DNA of 6,189 nucleotides from Actinomycetota bacterium (lineage in GTDB: Bacteria > Actinomycetota > Actinomycetes > S36-B12). The notes below the pieces were generated by a model. The model did no database searches. It was not told where the DNA came from and saw only the letters and a list, made by a program, of their open reading frames with translations. The stretch's first letter is position 1; each line of letters begins with the position of its first letter. Below are positions 1 through 4,636 of the stretch, in pieces. The position numbers were made by a program, and so were the translations under genes. Location of the stretch: contig WLHM01000082.1 in NCBI GenBank assembly GCA_009702725.1, positions 1 through 6,189 on the forward strand. Reading direction: 5' to 3'.

Positions 1-450
1 CCGACTTTGTTGGTGCAGTTAACAGGTAGTCAGTCGGAGTGGGCCATCTGGATTCAGCAGAACTTCGGCACCGGTACAGGTAGCTACTACCTGTTGGCGT
101 ACTTCCTACTTATTGTGTTCTTCTGCTACTTCTATGTCTCCATCACTTTCAACCCGGTTGAAGTTGCCGACAATATGAAAAAATATGGCGGATTCATACC
201 CGGAATCCGCGCGGGTAAGCCGACAGCTGATTACTTGGATTATGTGCTCACCCGACTGACGGCACCTGGTTCACTTTATCTGGGCCTGATCGCCGTCCTG
301 CCGGTATTCGCGTTTGGCTCTTTGGGAGTGGCCGGGGACTTCATCTTCGGAGGTACGAGCTTGCTGATCATTGTGGGCGTTGGACTTGACACCGTCAAAC
401 AAATCGAAGCCCAATTGCAGCAACGCAATTACGAAGGTTTCCTGCGCTAA
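1..450 (+). CDS. secY: Protein translocase subunit SecY, C-terminal part (5' end outside window)
   Basis: This is the last 149 codons of SecY, the channel-forming subunit of the Sec translocon in the cytoplasmic membrane. It works with SecE, SecG and SecA to export unfolded proteins. The frame is open from base 1, so the gene begins upstream. Visible parts in order are a hydrophobic segment rich in Tyr/Phe/Leu (about bases 85-150, TM8), then the cytoplasmic C5 loop with FNPVEVADNMKKYGGFIPG. The Arg of GIRAG (bases 208-210) matches the loop arginine of E. coli SecY (R357) needed for SecA-driven transport. TM9 (LYLGLIAVLPVFAF), TM10 (GGTSLLIIVGVGLDT) and the short cytoplasmic tail ending YEGFLR follow. 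That tail is the usual actinobacterial ending. The stop TAA shares its last base with the adk start. Identification is secure. Confidence 0.97.
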   Translation, partial: PTLLVQLTGSQSEWAIWIQQNFGTGTGSYYLLAYFLLIVFFCYFYVSITFNPVEVADNMKKYGGFIPGIRAGKPTADYLDYVLTRLTAPGSLYLGLIAVLPVFAFGSLGVAGDFIFGGTSLLIIVGVGLDTVKQIEAQLQQRNYEGFLR

Positions 451-1019
451 TGCGCCTGATCATGATGGGGCCACCTGGTGCGGGTAAAGGCACGCAGGCT
501 GACATCGTGTGCTCGGATAAGTCCATTCCGCATATTTCAACAGGCGATATCTTCCGAGCGAATGTCACTCAAGGCACCGCATTGGGGATTGAAGCCAAGC
601 GCTATATGGATGCCGGCGAGTACGTACCCGATGGCGTAACCAATGCGATGGTGCGCGACCGTCTAGCGCAGGCAGATTGTGCCAACGGGTTTTTACTCGA
701 TGGTTACCCTCGCACCATTGAGCAGGTTGGTGAACTTGATTCGATGCTCGCGGCACAAGGCGCGGGCATCGATGCAGTGGTTGAACTCACCGTCGATATT
801 GACGAAGTTGTACAGCGATTGGTAAAGCGTGCAGCCGACCAAGGGCGTGCCGACGATACCGAGGAGGTAATTCGCCGACGGCTAGAAGTGTTTGCCGAGC
901 AAACAGCGCCGCTAACCTCCCTTTACGCAAGCAGGGGCATACTTACTCAAGTTAGTGGCATGGGCGATGTCGCTGACGTGACGGCGCGTATTCACGCCGT
1001 GTTGAACTCCAGCGCGTGA
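450..1019 (+). CDS. adk: Adenylate kinase, short-LID form
   Basis: This cytosolic nucleoside monophosphate kinase catalyses ATP + AMP = 2 ADP and sets the adenine nucleotide balance. The 189-residue protein has the Walker A loop GPPGAGKGT (residues 7-15), the AMP-binding STGDIFR (30-36), DGYPRT (84-89, usually DGFPRT) and the LID segment with R127 and GRADDT (132-137) followed by the RRRLEVF helix. The lid is the short type without the inserted zinc/beta-hairpin domain, as in mycobacterial enzymes of about 181 residues. The ATG lies in TAATG, overlapping the secY stop by one base. The nearest SD-like sequence (GAAGG, 433-437) is 12 bases away, so initiation probably depends on coupling to secY translation. 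All family motifs are intact and identification is secure. Confidence 0.97.
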   Translation: MRLIMMGPPGAGKGTQADIVCSDKSIPHISTGDIFRANVTQGTALGIEAKRYMDAGEYVPDGVTNAMVRDRLAQADCANGFLLDGYPRTIEQVGELDSMLAAQGAGIDAVVELTVDIDEVVQRLVKRAADQGRADDTEEVIRRRLEVFAEQTAPLTSLYASRGILTQVSGMGDVADVTARIHAVLNSSA

Positions 1020-1808
1020 TTGCCCGTGTTTCGTAGGGGCGAGTCCATCCAAGTAAAGTCGCCTGATCAACTCGCTGTCATGCGTCGAGCGGGTCTCGTT
1101 GTTGCCCTAACTTTGCAGGCGGTGACGGCCGCGGTGCGCCCCGGCGTGACAACTCGCGAACTAGATTCCATCGCCCGTGACTGCATCAAATCAAATAACG
1201 CAACGCCGTCATTTTTGGGATACCACGGTTTCCCCGCAGTGATTTGTACTTCGGTCAATGAGGAGGTCGTTCATGGCATCCCAGGGGAGCGGGTGCTAGC
1301 AGATGGCGACCTAGTATCTATTGACTGCGGAGCCATTGTGGATGGCTGGCACGGTGATGCGGCGGTTAGTGTGCCGGTGGGTGAGGTTACGGCTGCGGTG
1401 CTGGCGCTATCAGCGGCGACCGAGGCGGCCATGTGGGCGGGCCTTGAGCAGGTGCGCGCCGGTAATCGATTATCGGATATCGGAAACGCCGTTGAGATAG
1501 CGATTAATGCAGCAGGGGATTACGGCGTGGTCGAGGATTACACGGGCCACGGTATAGGTACCAGCATGCATATGCACCCGCCTATTCCAAACCACGGAAA
1601 GCCAGGCAAAGGCCCGCTTTTAAAAGTTGGGATGGCATTTGCGATCGAGCCCATGGCGACTTTGGGTTCACCTACTGTCGGGGTACTAGCCGATGGCTGG
1701 ACGGTCGTCGCGCTCGACGGCGGGTCAGCCGCGCACTGGGAGCACACCGTGGCTATCACCGAGTCCGGCCCGTGGGTGCTTACCGCTTTGGATGAAATCC
1801 ACCTTTAA
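1020..1808 (+). CDS. map: Type I methionine aminopeptidase
   Basis: This cytosolic metalloprotease removes the initiator Met from nascent proteins when the second residue is small. In 262-residue numbering the five metal ligands are all present: D102 (SIDCG), D113 (HGDAA), H177 (GHGIG), E210 (AIEP) and E241 (HWEHT). Substrate-side histidines H85 (VVHGIPG) and H184 (SMHMH) are also present. The frame can open at TTG 1020, which abuts the adk stop TGA (1017-1019), or at GTG 1026. The GTG start would give an N-terminus of MFRRGESIQVKSPDQ. That resembles known actinobacterial Map proteins (MFGRR...IQIKTPEQ) better, so 1026 is a serious alternative. Neither start has a clear SD, which points to coupling with adk. 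There is no N-terminal SH3-binding or zinc-finger extension. The product is certain; the exact start is not. Confidence 0.96.
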   Translation: MPVFRRGESIQVKSPDQLAVMRRAGLVVALTLQAVTAAVRPGVTTRELDSIARDCIKSNNATPSFLGYHGFPAVICTSVNEEVVHGIPGERVLADGDLVSIDCGAIVDGWHGDAAVSVPVGEVTAAVLALSAATEAAMWAGLEQVRAGNRLSDIGNAVEIAINAAGDYGVVEDYTGHGIGTSMHMHPPIPNHGKPGKGPLLKVGMAFAIEPMATLGSPTVGVLADGWTVVALDGGSAAHWEHTVAITESGPWVLTALDEIHL

Positions 1809-1822
1809 ATTACCTGGTGAGA

Positions 1823-1835
1823 TACCATCTGCCCA
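1823..1835 (+). promoter_or_regulatory. Predicted -10 element for a leaderless transcript of the chagasin-family gene
   Basis: TACCAT (1823-1828) matches the actinobacterial TANNNT -10 pattern and ends seven bases before the A of the ATG at 1835. This is the usual distance from a -10 hexamer to the transcription start, so the mRNA would begin at the start codon. No good -35 hexamer is seen 16-19 bases upstream; the best 17-bp-spaced candidate is CACCTT. The only SD-like string, GGTGAG (1816-1821), is 13 bases from the ATG. Leaderless mRNAs are common in actinobacteria. The reading is inference from spacing alone. Confidence 0.45.
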
Positions 1836-2254
1836 TGCGCAAACTTATGAAAGCCACTGTAATTGCCGCCGCAGCCGCGGCGCTCACCCTGGGTGTCACC
1901 GCTACCAGCGGGGCCGCGACTTTGACCAAGAACCCAGACCCCACCTTGGTGGTGCTTCGGGTACCCACCCAGGTCTGGATCACCGATGGCGAGGCCATCG
2001 TGCTATCGCAGGAGACTAATAAGACCACTGGTTACTCCTGGTCAATCAAAGTCGCCGGCGACAAGTCGGCCGTAAAGGTATACGCGGGCCAATACCAGGC
2101 CCCCGCGAGTACCGGCATGGTCGGGGTAGCCGGCACCACCACCTGGTACATCAAGGCGCTAGCCCCGGGCCAAGCGGTCCTGAACTTGATTGCCACCCCG
2201 CCTGGCGGGGGCTCTTCAACCACCAAGAAACTGACCGTAACGGTCATCAACTAG
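1835..2254 (+). CDS. Exported chagasin-like (I42 family) cysteine protease inhibitor
   Basis: This predicted secreted protein of 139 residues probably blocks papain-type cysteine proteases outside the cytoplasm. Residues 1-28 form a Sec signal peptide: basic MRKLMK, an Ala/Leu-rich core, and likely cleavage around ATSGA-A, with no lipobox. The rest is a beta-rich domain. It carries NKTTGYSW (62-69), matching the chagasin BC loop NPTTGYxW, then GQYQAPAS and GMVGVAG (94-100), matching the DE loop GxGG. A FxV/LxL-type strand (TTWYIKALAPGQAVLNL) and a closing LTVTV strand follow. The third inhibitory loop (RPW in chagasin) is replaced by TPPGGGSS, and the Pro of NPTTG is Lys. There is no cysteine. 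ATG 1835 is chosen because the signal peptide starts cleanly there and a -10 element sits seven bases upstream; GTG 1817 and ATG 1847 are alternatives. The gene stands alone between map and infA. The fold call is fairly firm, but actual inhibition is inferred. Confidence 0.78.
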   Translation: MRKLMKATVIAAAAAALTLGVTATSGAATLTKNPDPTLVVLRVPTQVWITDGEAIVLSQETNKTTGYSWSIKVAGDKSAVKVYAGQYQAPASTGMVGVAGTTTWYIKALAPGQAVLNLIATPPGGGSSTTKKLTVTVIN

Positions 2255-2283
2255 GTACTTGCTGGTCCAGAGTCGAGCTCCGG

Positions 2284-2317
2284 ATCGGGCCCCACCGGTC
2301 AAACTTGGGGGCCCGAT
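2284..2317 (+). terminator. Probable transcription terminator after the chagasin-family gene
   Basis: ATCGGGCCCC (2284-2293) is perfectly complementary to GGGGCCCGAT (2308-2317), giving a 10-bp, mostly G+C stem with a 14-base loop. It lies 30 bases after the stop codon and just before the infA promoter region. The following bases (TATGAGTAATC) are not a proper T-run. Termination would therefore be of the weak or U-poor type often proposed in actinobacteria, or the hairpin may only stabilise a 3' end. Confidence 0.6.
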
Positions 2318-2353
2318 TATGAGTAATCTGGGCTTGCCCATAGACTCAGCAGG
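2317..2353 (+). promoter_or_regulatory. Candidate promoter of the infA-rpmJ (and possibly rpsM) transcript
   Basis: TAGACT (2341-2346) fits the TANNNT -10 consensus, and this exact hexamer is familiar from strong actinobacterial rRNA and ribosomal-protein promoters. With an 18-base spacer the -35 would be TTATGA (2317-2322), a weak 3/6 match to TTGACA that overlaps the last base of the upstream hairpin. The expected start is near 2352-2354, giving a leader of about 125 bases before infA. The leader opens with a small GGGG-CTT-CCCC hairpin (2361-2371). TAATCT (2324-2329) is a second, less convincing -10. Prediction only. Confidence 0.45.
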
Positions 2354-2471
2354 CTGATGTGGGGCTTCCCCGTTCGTCCGCCGGCAAATTCTCGGTTTTC
2401 CGGGTGTTTAGGCGCGATGCGTGGTGGTGTCTCGTGCCGCGCAAGTAGCAATCAGCACACCTGGTGAAAGC

Positions 2472-2481
2472 GGAGGATATG
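2472..2481 (+). promoter_or_regulatory. Unusually close Shine-Dalgarno sequence of infA
   Basis: A full GGAGG (2472-2476) is separated from the infA ATG (2479-2481) by only two bases, against a usual 5-9. The ATG is nevertheless the right start, because it gives the standard 73-residue IF-1 beginning MGKKDG. The in-frame GTG at 2464 would add five residues not seen in the family and has no SD of its own. The tight spacing would be expected to lower initiation efficiency. Confidence 0.6.
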
Positions 2482-2700
2482 GGCAAGAAAGACGGCGCGA
2501 TCGAGCTCGAGGGCACGATCACCGAGTCATTGCCCAATGCAATGTTCCGGGTGGAGTTGGACAACGGGCACAAAGTGCTCGCGCATATCAGCGGCAAGAT
2601 GCGGATGCACTACATCCGGATCCTTCCGGACGATCGAGTGGTCGTAGAGCTTTCGCCCTACGACCTCACCCGCGGCCGGATCGTCTACCGCTACAAGTAA
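2479..2700 (+). CDS. infA: Translation initiation factor IF-1
   Basis: IF-1 binds the A site of the 30S subunit during initiation, stabilises IF-2 and IF-3 binding and helps block premature tRNA entry. The 73-residue product is the standard full length and consists of one OB-fold (S1-like) domain. Recognisable stretches are GAIELEGTITESLPNAMFRV, NGHKVLAHISGKMR, HYIRILPDDRVVVELSPYD and the C-terminal RGRIVYRYK. The position after KMR is Met where many homologues have Gln or Lys. The gene follows a terminator and a candidate promoter and is 53 bases ahead of rpmJ, so it probably leads a new transcript. Identification is secure. Confidence 0.98.
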   Translation: MGKKDGAIELEGTITESLPNAMFRVELDNGHKVLAHISGKMRMHYIRILPDDRVVVELSPYDLTRGRIVYRYK

Positions 2701-2753
2701 GACCCAGCTCTAGGTACTACCCAAACTGACCGTTCGAACTCAAGGAAGAAGCC

Positions 2754-2867
2754 ATGAAGGTCAAGCCGAGCGTGAAGAAGATCTGCGACAAGTGCAAAGT
2801 CATTCGTCGCCACGGTCGTGTAATGGTGATCTGCGAGAACGTTCGACACAAGCAGCGCCAAGGCTAA
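2754..2867 (+). CDS. rpmJ: 50S ribosomal protein L36, zinc-binding (C+) form
   Basis: This 37-residue protein is the smallest of the large subunit and packs into 23S rRNA in the 50S particle. Translation from ATG 2754 gives MKVKPSVKKICDKCKVIRRH and ends NVRHKQRQG. The zinc ligands C11, C14, C27 and H32 (CxxC...C....H) are all present, so this is the C+ type rather than the zinc-free paralogue made under zinc shortage. AAGGA (2742-2746) is a good SD seven bases before the ATG. It follows infA by 53 bases, as is common. Its stop codon lies in the loop of a short hairpin that opens the structured spacer ahead of rpsM. Identification is secure despite the small size. Confidence 0.97.
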   Translation: MKVKPSVKKICDKCKVIRRHGRVMVICENVRHKQRQG

Positions 2868-3050
2868 TTGCCTTGACGTCGTAAGGCGGGCTTTCGGGGA
2901 GACAACCCGAACACCTGAAAATTACGCAGAACCCGACCCCTTGTGAAAGCAAGGACGACACCTTCGGACACGAGGCCGAAGACCTGCCTTGGCGGGCAGG
3001 ACTGGTTCTGTACCCATACCCCGTGAATTAGCAGAAGAGAGAACGCCCCT
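2868..3050 (+). promoter_or_regulatory. Structured leader ahead of rpsM, candidate ribosomal-protein feedback element
   Basis: This 183-base spacer has no convincing ORF. It holds a row of perfect short hairpins: GCCTT/AAGGC (2870-2874/2883-2887), TTCGGG/CCCGAA (2893-2898/2906-2911), CCTTG/CAAGG (2939-2943/2950-2954), CTTCGG/CCGAAG (2962-2967/2976-2981) and CCTGCC/GGCAGG (2983-2988/2995-3000). No TANNNT -10 hexamer is found, so it is probably transcribed from upstream. In E. coli the region just before rpsM is the alpha-operon leader bound by S4, and this cluster also contains the S4 gene. A similar role here is inference. No resemblance to the E. coli pseudoknot was established. Confidence 0.45.
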
Positions 3051-3428
3051 ATGGCAAGACTCGTTGGTGTCGACCTGCCGCGCGATAAGCGCATGGCGGT
3101 TGCACTCACTTACATCTACGGCATCGGCCGGTCCCAAGCAGCGAAAGCACTCGAAGCGACCGGAATAAGCCCGGACCTTAGGTCCCAAGAGCTAGGCGAT
3201 GAGCAACTAGTCGCCCTTCGTGACTGGATTGACGTTAACCTCAAAGTTGAAGGCGATTTACGTCGCGAGGTTGCTGCTGATATCCGCCGCAAGGTTGAGA
3301 TTGGTTGCTACCAGGGAATCCGTCACCGTCGCGGCATGCCGGTTCGTGGTCAACGAACCCACACCAATGCTCGTACCCGTAAGGGCCCGCGCAAGACCGT
3401 CGCCGGAAAGAAGAAGGTCGGCAAGTAA
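3051..3428 (+). CDS. rpsM: 30S ribosomal protein S13
   Basis: S13 sits at the top of the 30S head, contacts the P-site tRNA and forms intersubunit bridges with the 50S subunit. The 125-residue product has the usual length. It starts MARLVGVDLP and contains the helix-two-turn-helix region around YIYGIGRSQA (21-30). The family signature RGQRTHTNARTRKGP lies at 99-113, followed by a Lys-rich tail that reaches the tRNA. The SD is weak and purine-rich (AGAAGAGAG, 3033-3041). The gene follows the structured 183-base spacer and is the first gene of the alpha-operon-like block; rpsK follows after 51 bases. Identification is secure. Confidence 0.98.
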   Translation: MARLVGVDLPRDKRMAVALTYIYGIGRSQAAKALEATGISPDLRSQELGDEQLVALRDWIDVNLKVEGDLRREVAADIRRKVEIGCYQGIRHRRGMPVRGQRTHTNARTRKGPRKTVAGKKKVGK

Positions 3429-3479
3429 GCCGTCCCTTCACCCCAAAAACCACAGACGAGAATCCCAGGAGAGCGAGCA

Positions 3480-3887
3480 ATGGCCCCGAAGTCAGGCAGC
3501 AAAGCGCCAGTCAAGAAGGTGCGGCGCAAGGAAAAGAAGAACGTGGCACACGGTCACGCTCATATCAAGAGCACGTTCAACAACACCATCGTGTCGATCA
3601 CCGATCCCACGGGTGCGGTCATCGCATGGGCAAGCGCCGGACAGGTTGGCTTCAAGGGCAGCCGTAAGTCCACCCCATTCGCCGCGCAGCTAGCCGCTGA
3701 GGCCGCAGCGCGACGGGCAATGGAGCACGGAATGCGCAAGGTCGATGTCTTTGTCAAGGGCCCAGGCTCAGGACGCGAAACCGCGATTCGGTCGTTACAG
3801 GCAACGGGTCTTGAAGTTGGCTCGATTTCCGATGTCAGTCCGGTGCCCCACAACGGTTGCCGCCCATCCAAACGTCGACGCGTCTGA
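3480..3887 (+). CDS. rpsK: 30S ribosomal protein S11
   Basis: S11 lies on the 30S platform near the mRNA exit and E site and binds 16S rRNA next to S18 and S21-type neighbours. The 135-residue product has a basic N-terminal extension (MAPKSGSKAPVKKVRRKEKK). The conserved core follows: HIKSTFNNTIVSITD, GFKGSRKSTPFAAQ, KGPGSGRETAIRSL and the C-terminal PHNGCRPSKRRRV. Most homologues have RPPKRRRV, so S130 in place of the second Pro is a small departure. AGGAGAG (3467-3473) is a good SD about six bases before the ATG. It lies between rpsM and rpsD in one run. Identification is secure. Confidence 0.98.
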   Translation: MAPKSGSKAPVKKVRRKEKKNVAHGHAHIKSTFNNTIVSITDPTGAVIAWASAGQVGFKGSRKSTPFAAQLAAEAAARRAMEHGMRKVDVFVKGPGSGRETAIRSLQATGLEVGSISDVSPVPHNGCRPSKRRRV

Positions 3888-3927
3888 TCGCGCAGAGAAT
3901 TACTGAGAGCTAGGAGAAAAAGTACCC

Positions 3928-4554
3928 ATGGCGCGATATACCGATGCGGATTGCAAGCGCTGCCGCCGCGAAAAAATGAAGCTCTTCCTCAAGGGATCTA
4001 AGTGCGAGTCACCTAAGTGCCCATTTGAGAAGCGTCCTTACCCCCCCGGCCAGCATGGTCGCGGCCGATCAAAGGACAGCGAATACCTGTTGCAGCTTCG
4101 GGAGAAGCAAAAGGCCACGCGCATGTATGGCGTGCTTGAGAAGCAGTTCTCGAATTACTACCTAGAGGCCCAGCGCCAATCTGGCAAGACGGGCGAGAAT
4201 CTTCTGCGCATTTTGGAATCGCGCCTTGACAACGTCGTGTTCCGGGCTGGGTTTGCTAAGTCGCGCGACATGGCCCGTCAGTTGGTTACTCACGGCCACA
4301 TGCTGGTCAATGGACACAAGGTTAATATCCCGTCGTACCGCGTTTCGCCGAACGACATCGTCGAGGTGCGCGTGGGTTCACGCGAAATGACACCATTTGT
4401 CATCGCCCACGCTGAAATTGGCGATCGCCCGGTGCCGGCATGGCTCGAGGTAATCCCGTCGCAGATGCGCATCTTGGTGCATTCACTTCCGGCGCGCGCA
4501 GTTATCGACACCCAGGTCAATGAACAGCTGATCGTCGAGCTCTACTCCAAGTAA
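3928..4554 (+). CDS. rpsD: 30S ribosomal protein S4, zinc-binding (C+) form
   Basis: S4 is a primary 16S rRNA binder that nucleates assembly of the 30S body; with S3 and S5 it lines the mRNA entry channel and affects fidelity. The 208-residue protein carries an N-terminal four-cysteine zinc site (C9, C12, C26, C31), then RPYPPGQHGRGR (36-47). The S4 RNA-binding domain covers about 97-160 (ESRLDNVVFRAGFAKSRDMA, HGHMLVNGHKVNIPSYRV). The C-terminus ends EQLIVELYSK. Many actinobacteria, such as mycobacteria, instead have a cysteine-free S4 of about 200 residues. AGGAG (3912-3916) is the SD, 11 bases from the ATG, slightly long. In E. coli S4 represses the alpha operon; whether it acts on the rpsM leader here is unknown. 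Identification is secure. Confidence 0.98.
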   Translation: MARYTDADCKRCRREKMKLFLKGSKCESPKCPFEKRPYPPGQHGRGRSKDSEYLLQLREKQKATRMYGVLEKQFSNYYLEAQRQSGKTGENLLRILESRLDNVVFRAGFAKSRDMARQLVTHGHMLVNGHKVNIPSYRVSPNDIVEVRVGSREMTPFVIAHAEIGDRPVPAWLEVIPSQMRILVHSLPARAVIDTQVNEQLIVELYSK

Positions 4555-4562
4555 TTCGAGAG

Positions 4563-4578
4563 CGAGCCACCCGGCTCG
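4563..4578 (+). other. Short hairpin between rpsD and rpoA
   Basis: CGAGCC (4563-4568) pairs perfectly with GGCTCG (4573-4578) around a four-base ACCC loop, nine bases after the rpsD stop. It is compact and G+C rich, but ATCTCACAC rather than a T-run follows. It could be an attenuator or an RNA-processing or stability element separating rpsD from rpoA. The remaining 58 bases of the 82-base gap hold an A+T-rich patch (ATATCGCGATGTCATATATC) and the rpoA SD, with no TANNNT promoter element. Confidence 0.35.
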
Positions 4579-4636
4579 ATCTCACACGGCAATATCGCGA
4601 TGTCATATATCGGTCGTCGCGGGAAGGAAGTACATC

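Noticed and set aside
1817..1834. GTG 1817 as the start of the chagasin-family protein
   Set aside because: It adds RYHLP before the signal peptide, has no SD, and lies upstream of the predicted -10 element.
2251..2718. Repeated 9-mer CTAGGTACT at 2251-2259 and 2710-2718
   Set aside because: Only nine bases match and the flanks differ. One copy includes the stop of the chagasin-family gene, and CTAG is frequent in this window, so chance is sufficient.
2873..2878. TTGACG resembling a -35 hexamer just after rpmJ, as part of an rpsM promoter
   Set aside because: No TANNNT -10 lies 16-19 bases downstream (that stretch is GGGGAGACA), and none ends correctly anywhere in the spacer.
2864..3188. 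Minus-strand open frames across the rpmJ-rpsM spacer as possible small genes
   Set aside because: They run into rpsM coding sequence, show no family resemblance, and the spacer is better explained by its RNA hairpins.
3560..3871. 103-codon open frame antisense to rpsK
   Set aside because: It mirrors a highly conserved ribosomal gene, has no SD or recognisable domain, and is a by-product of codon bias.
4606..4611. TATATC before rpoA as an internal promoter
   Set aside because: It lacks the final T of TANNNT, and the only -35-like string (CTCACA) needs a 19-base spacer.
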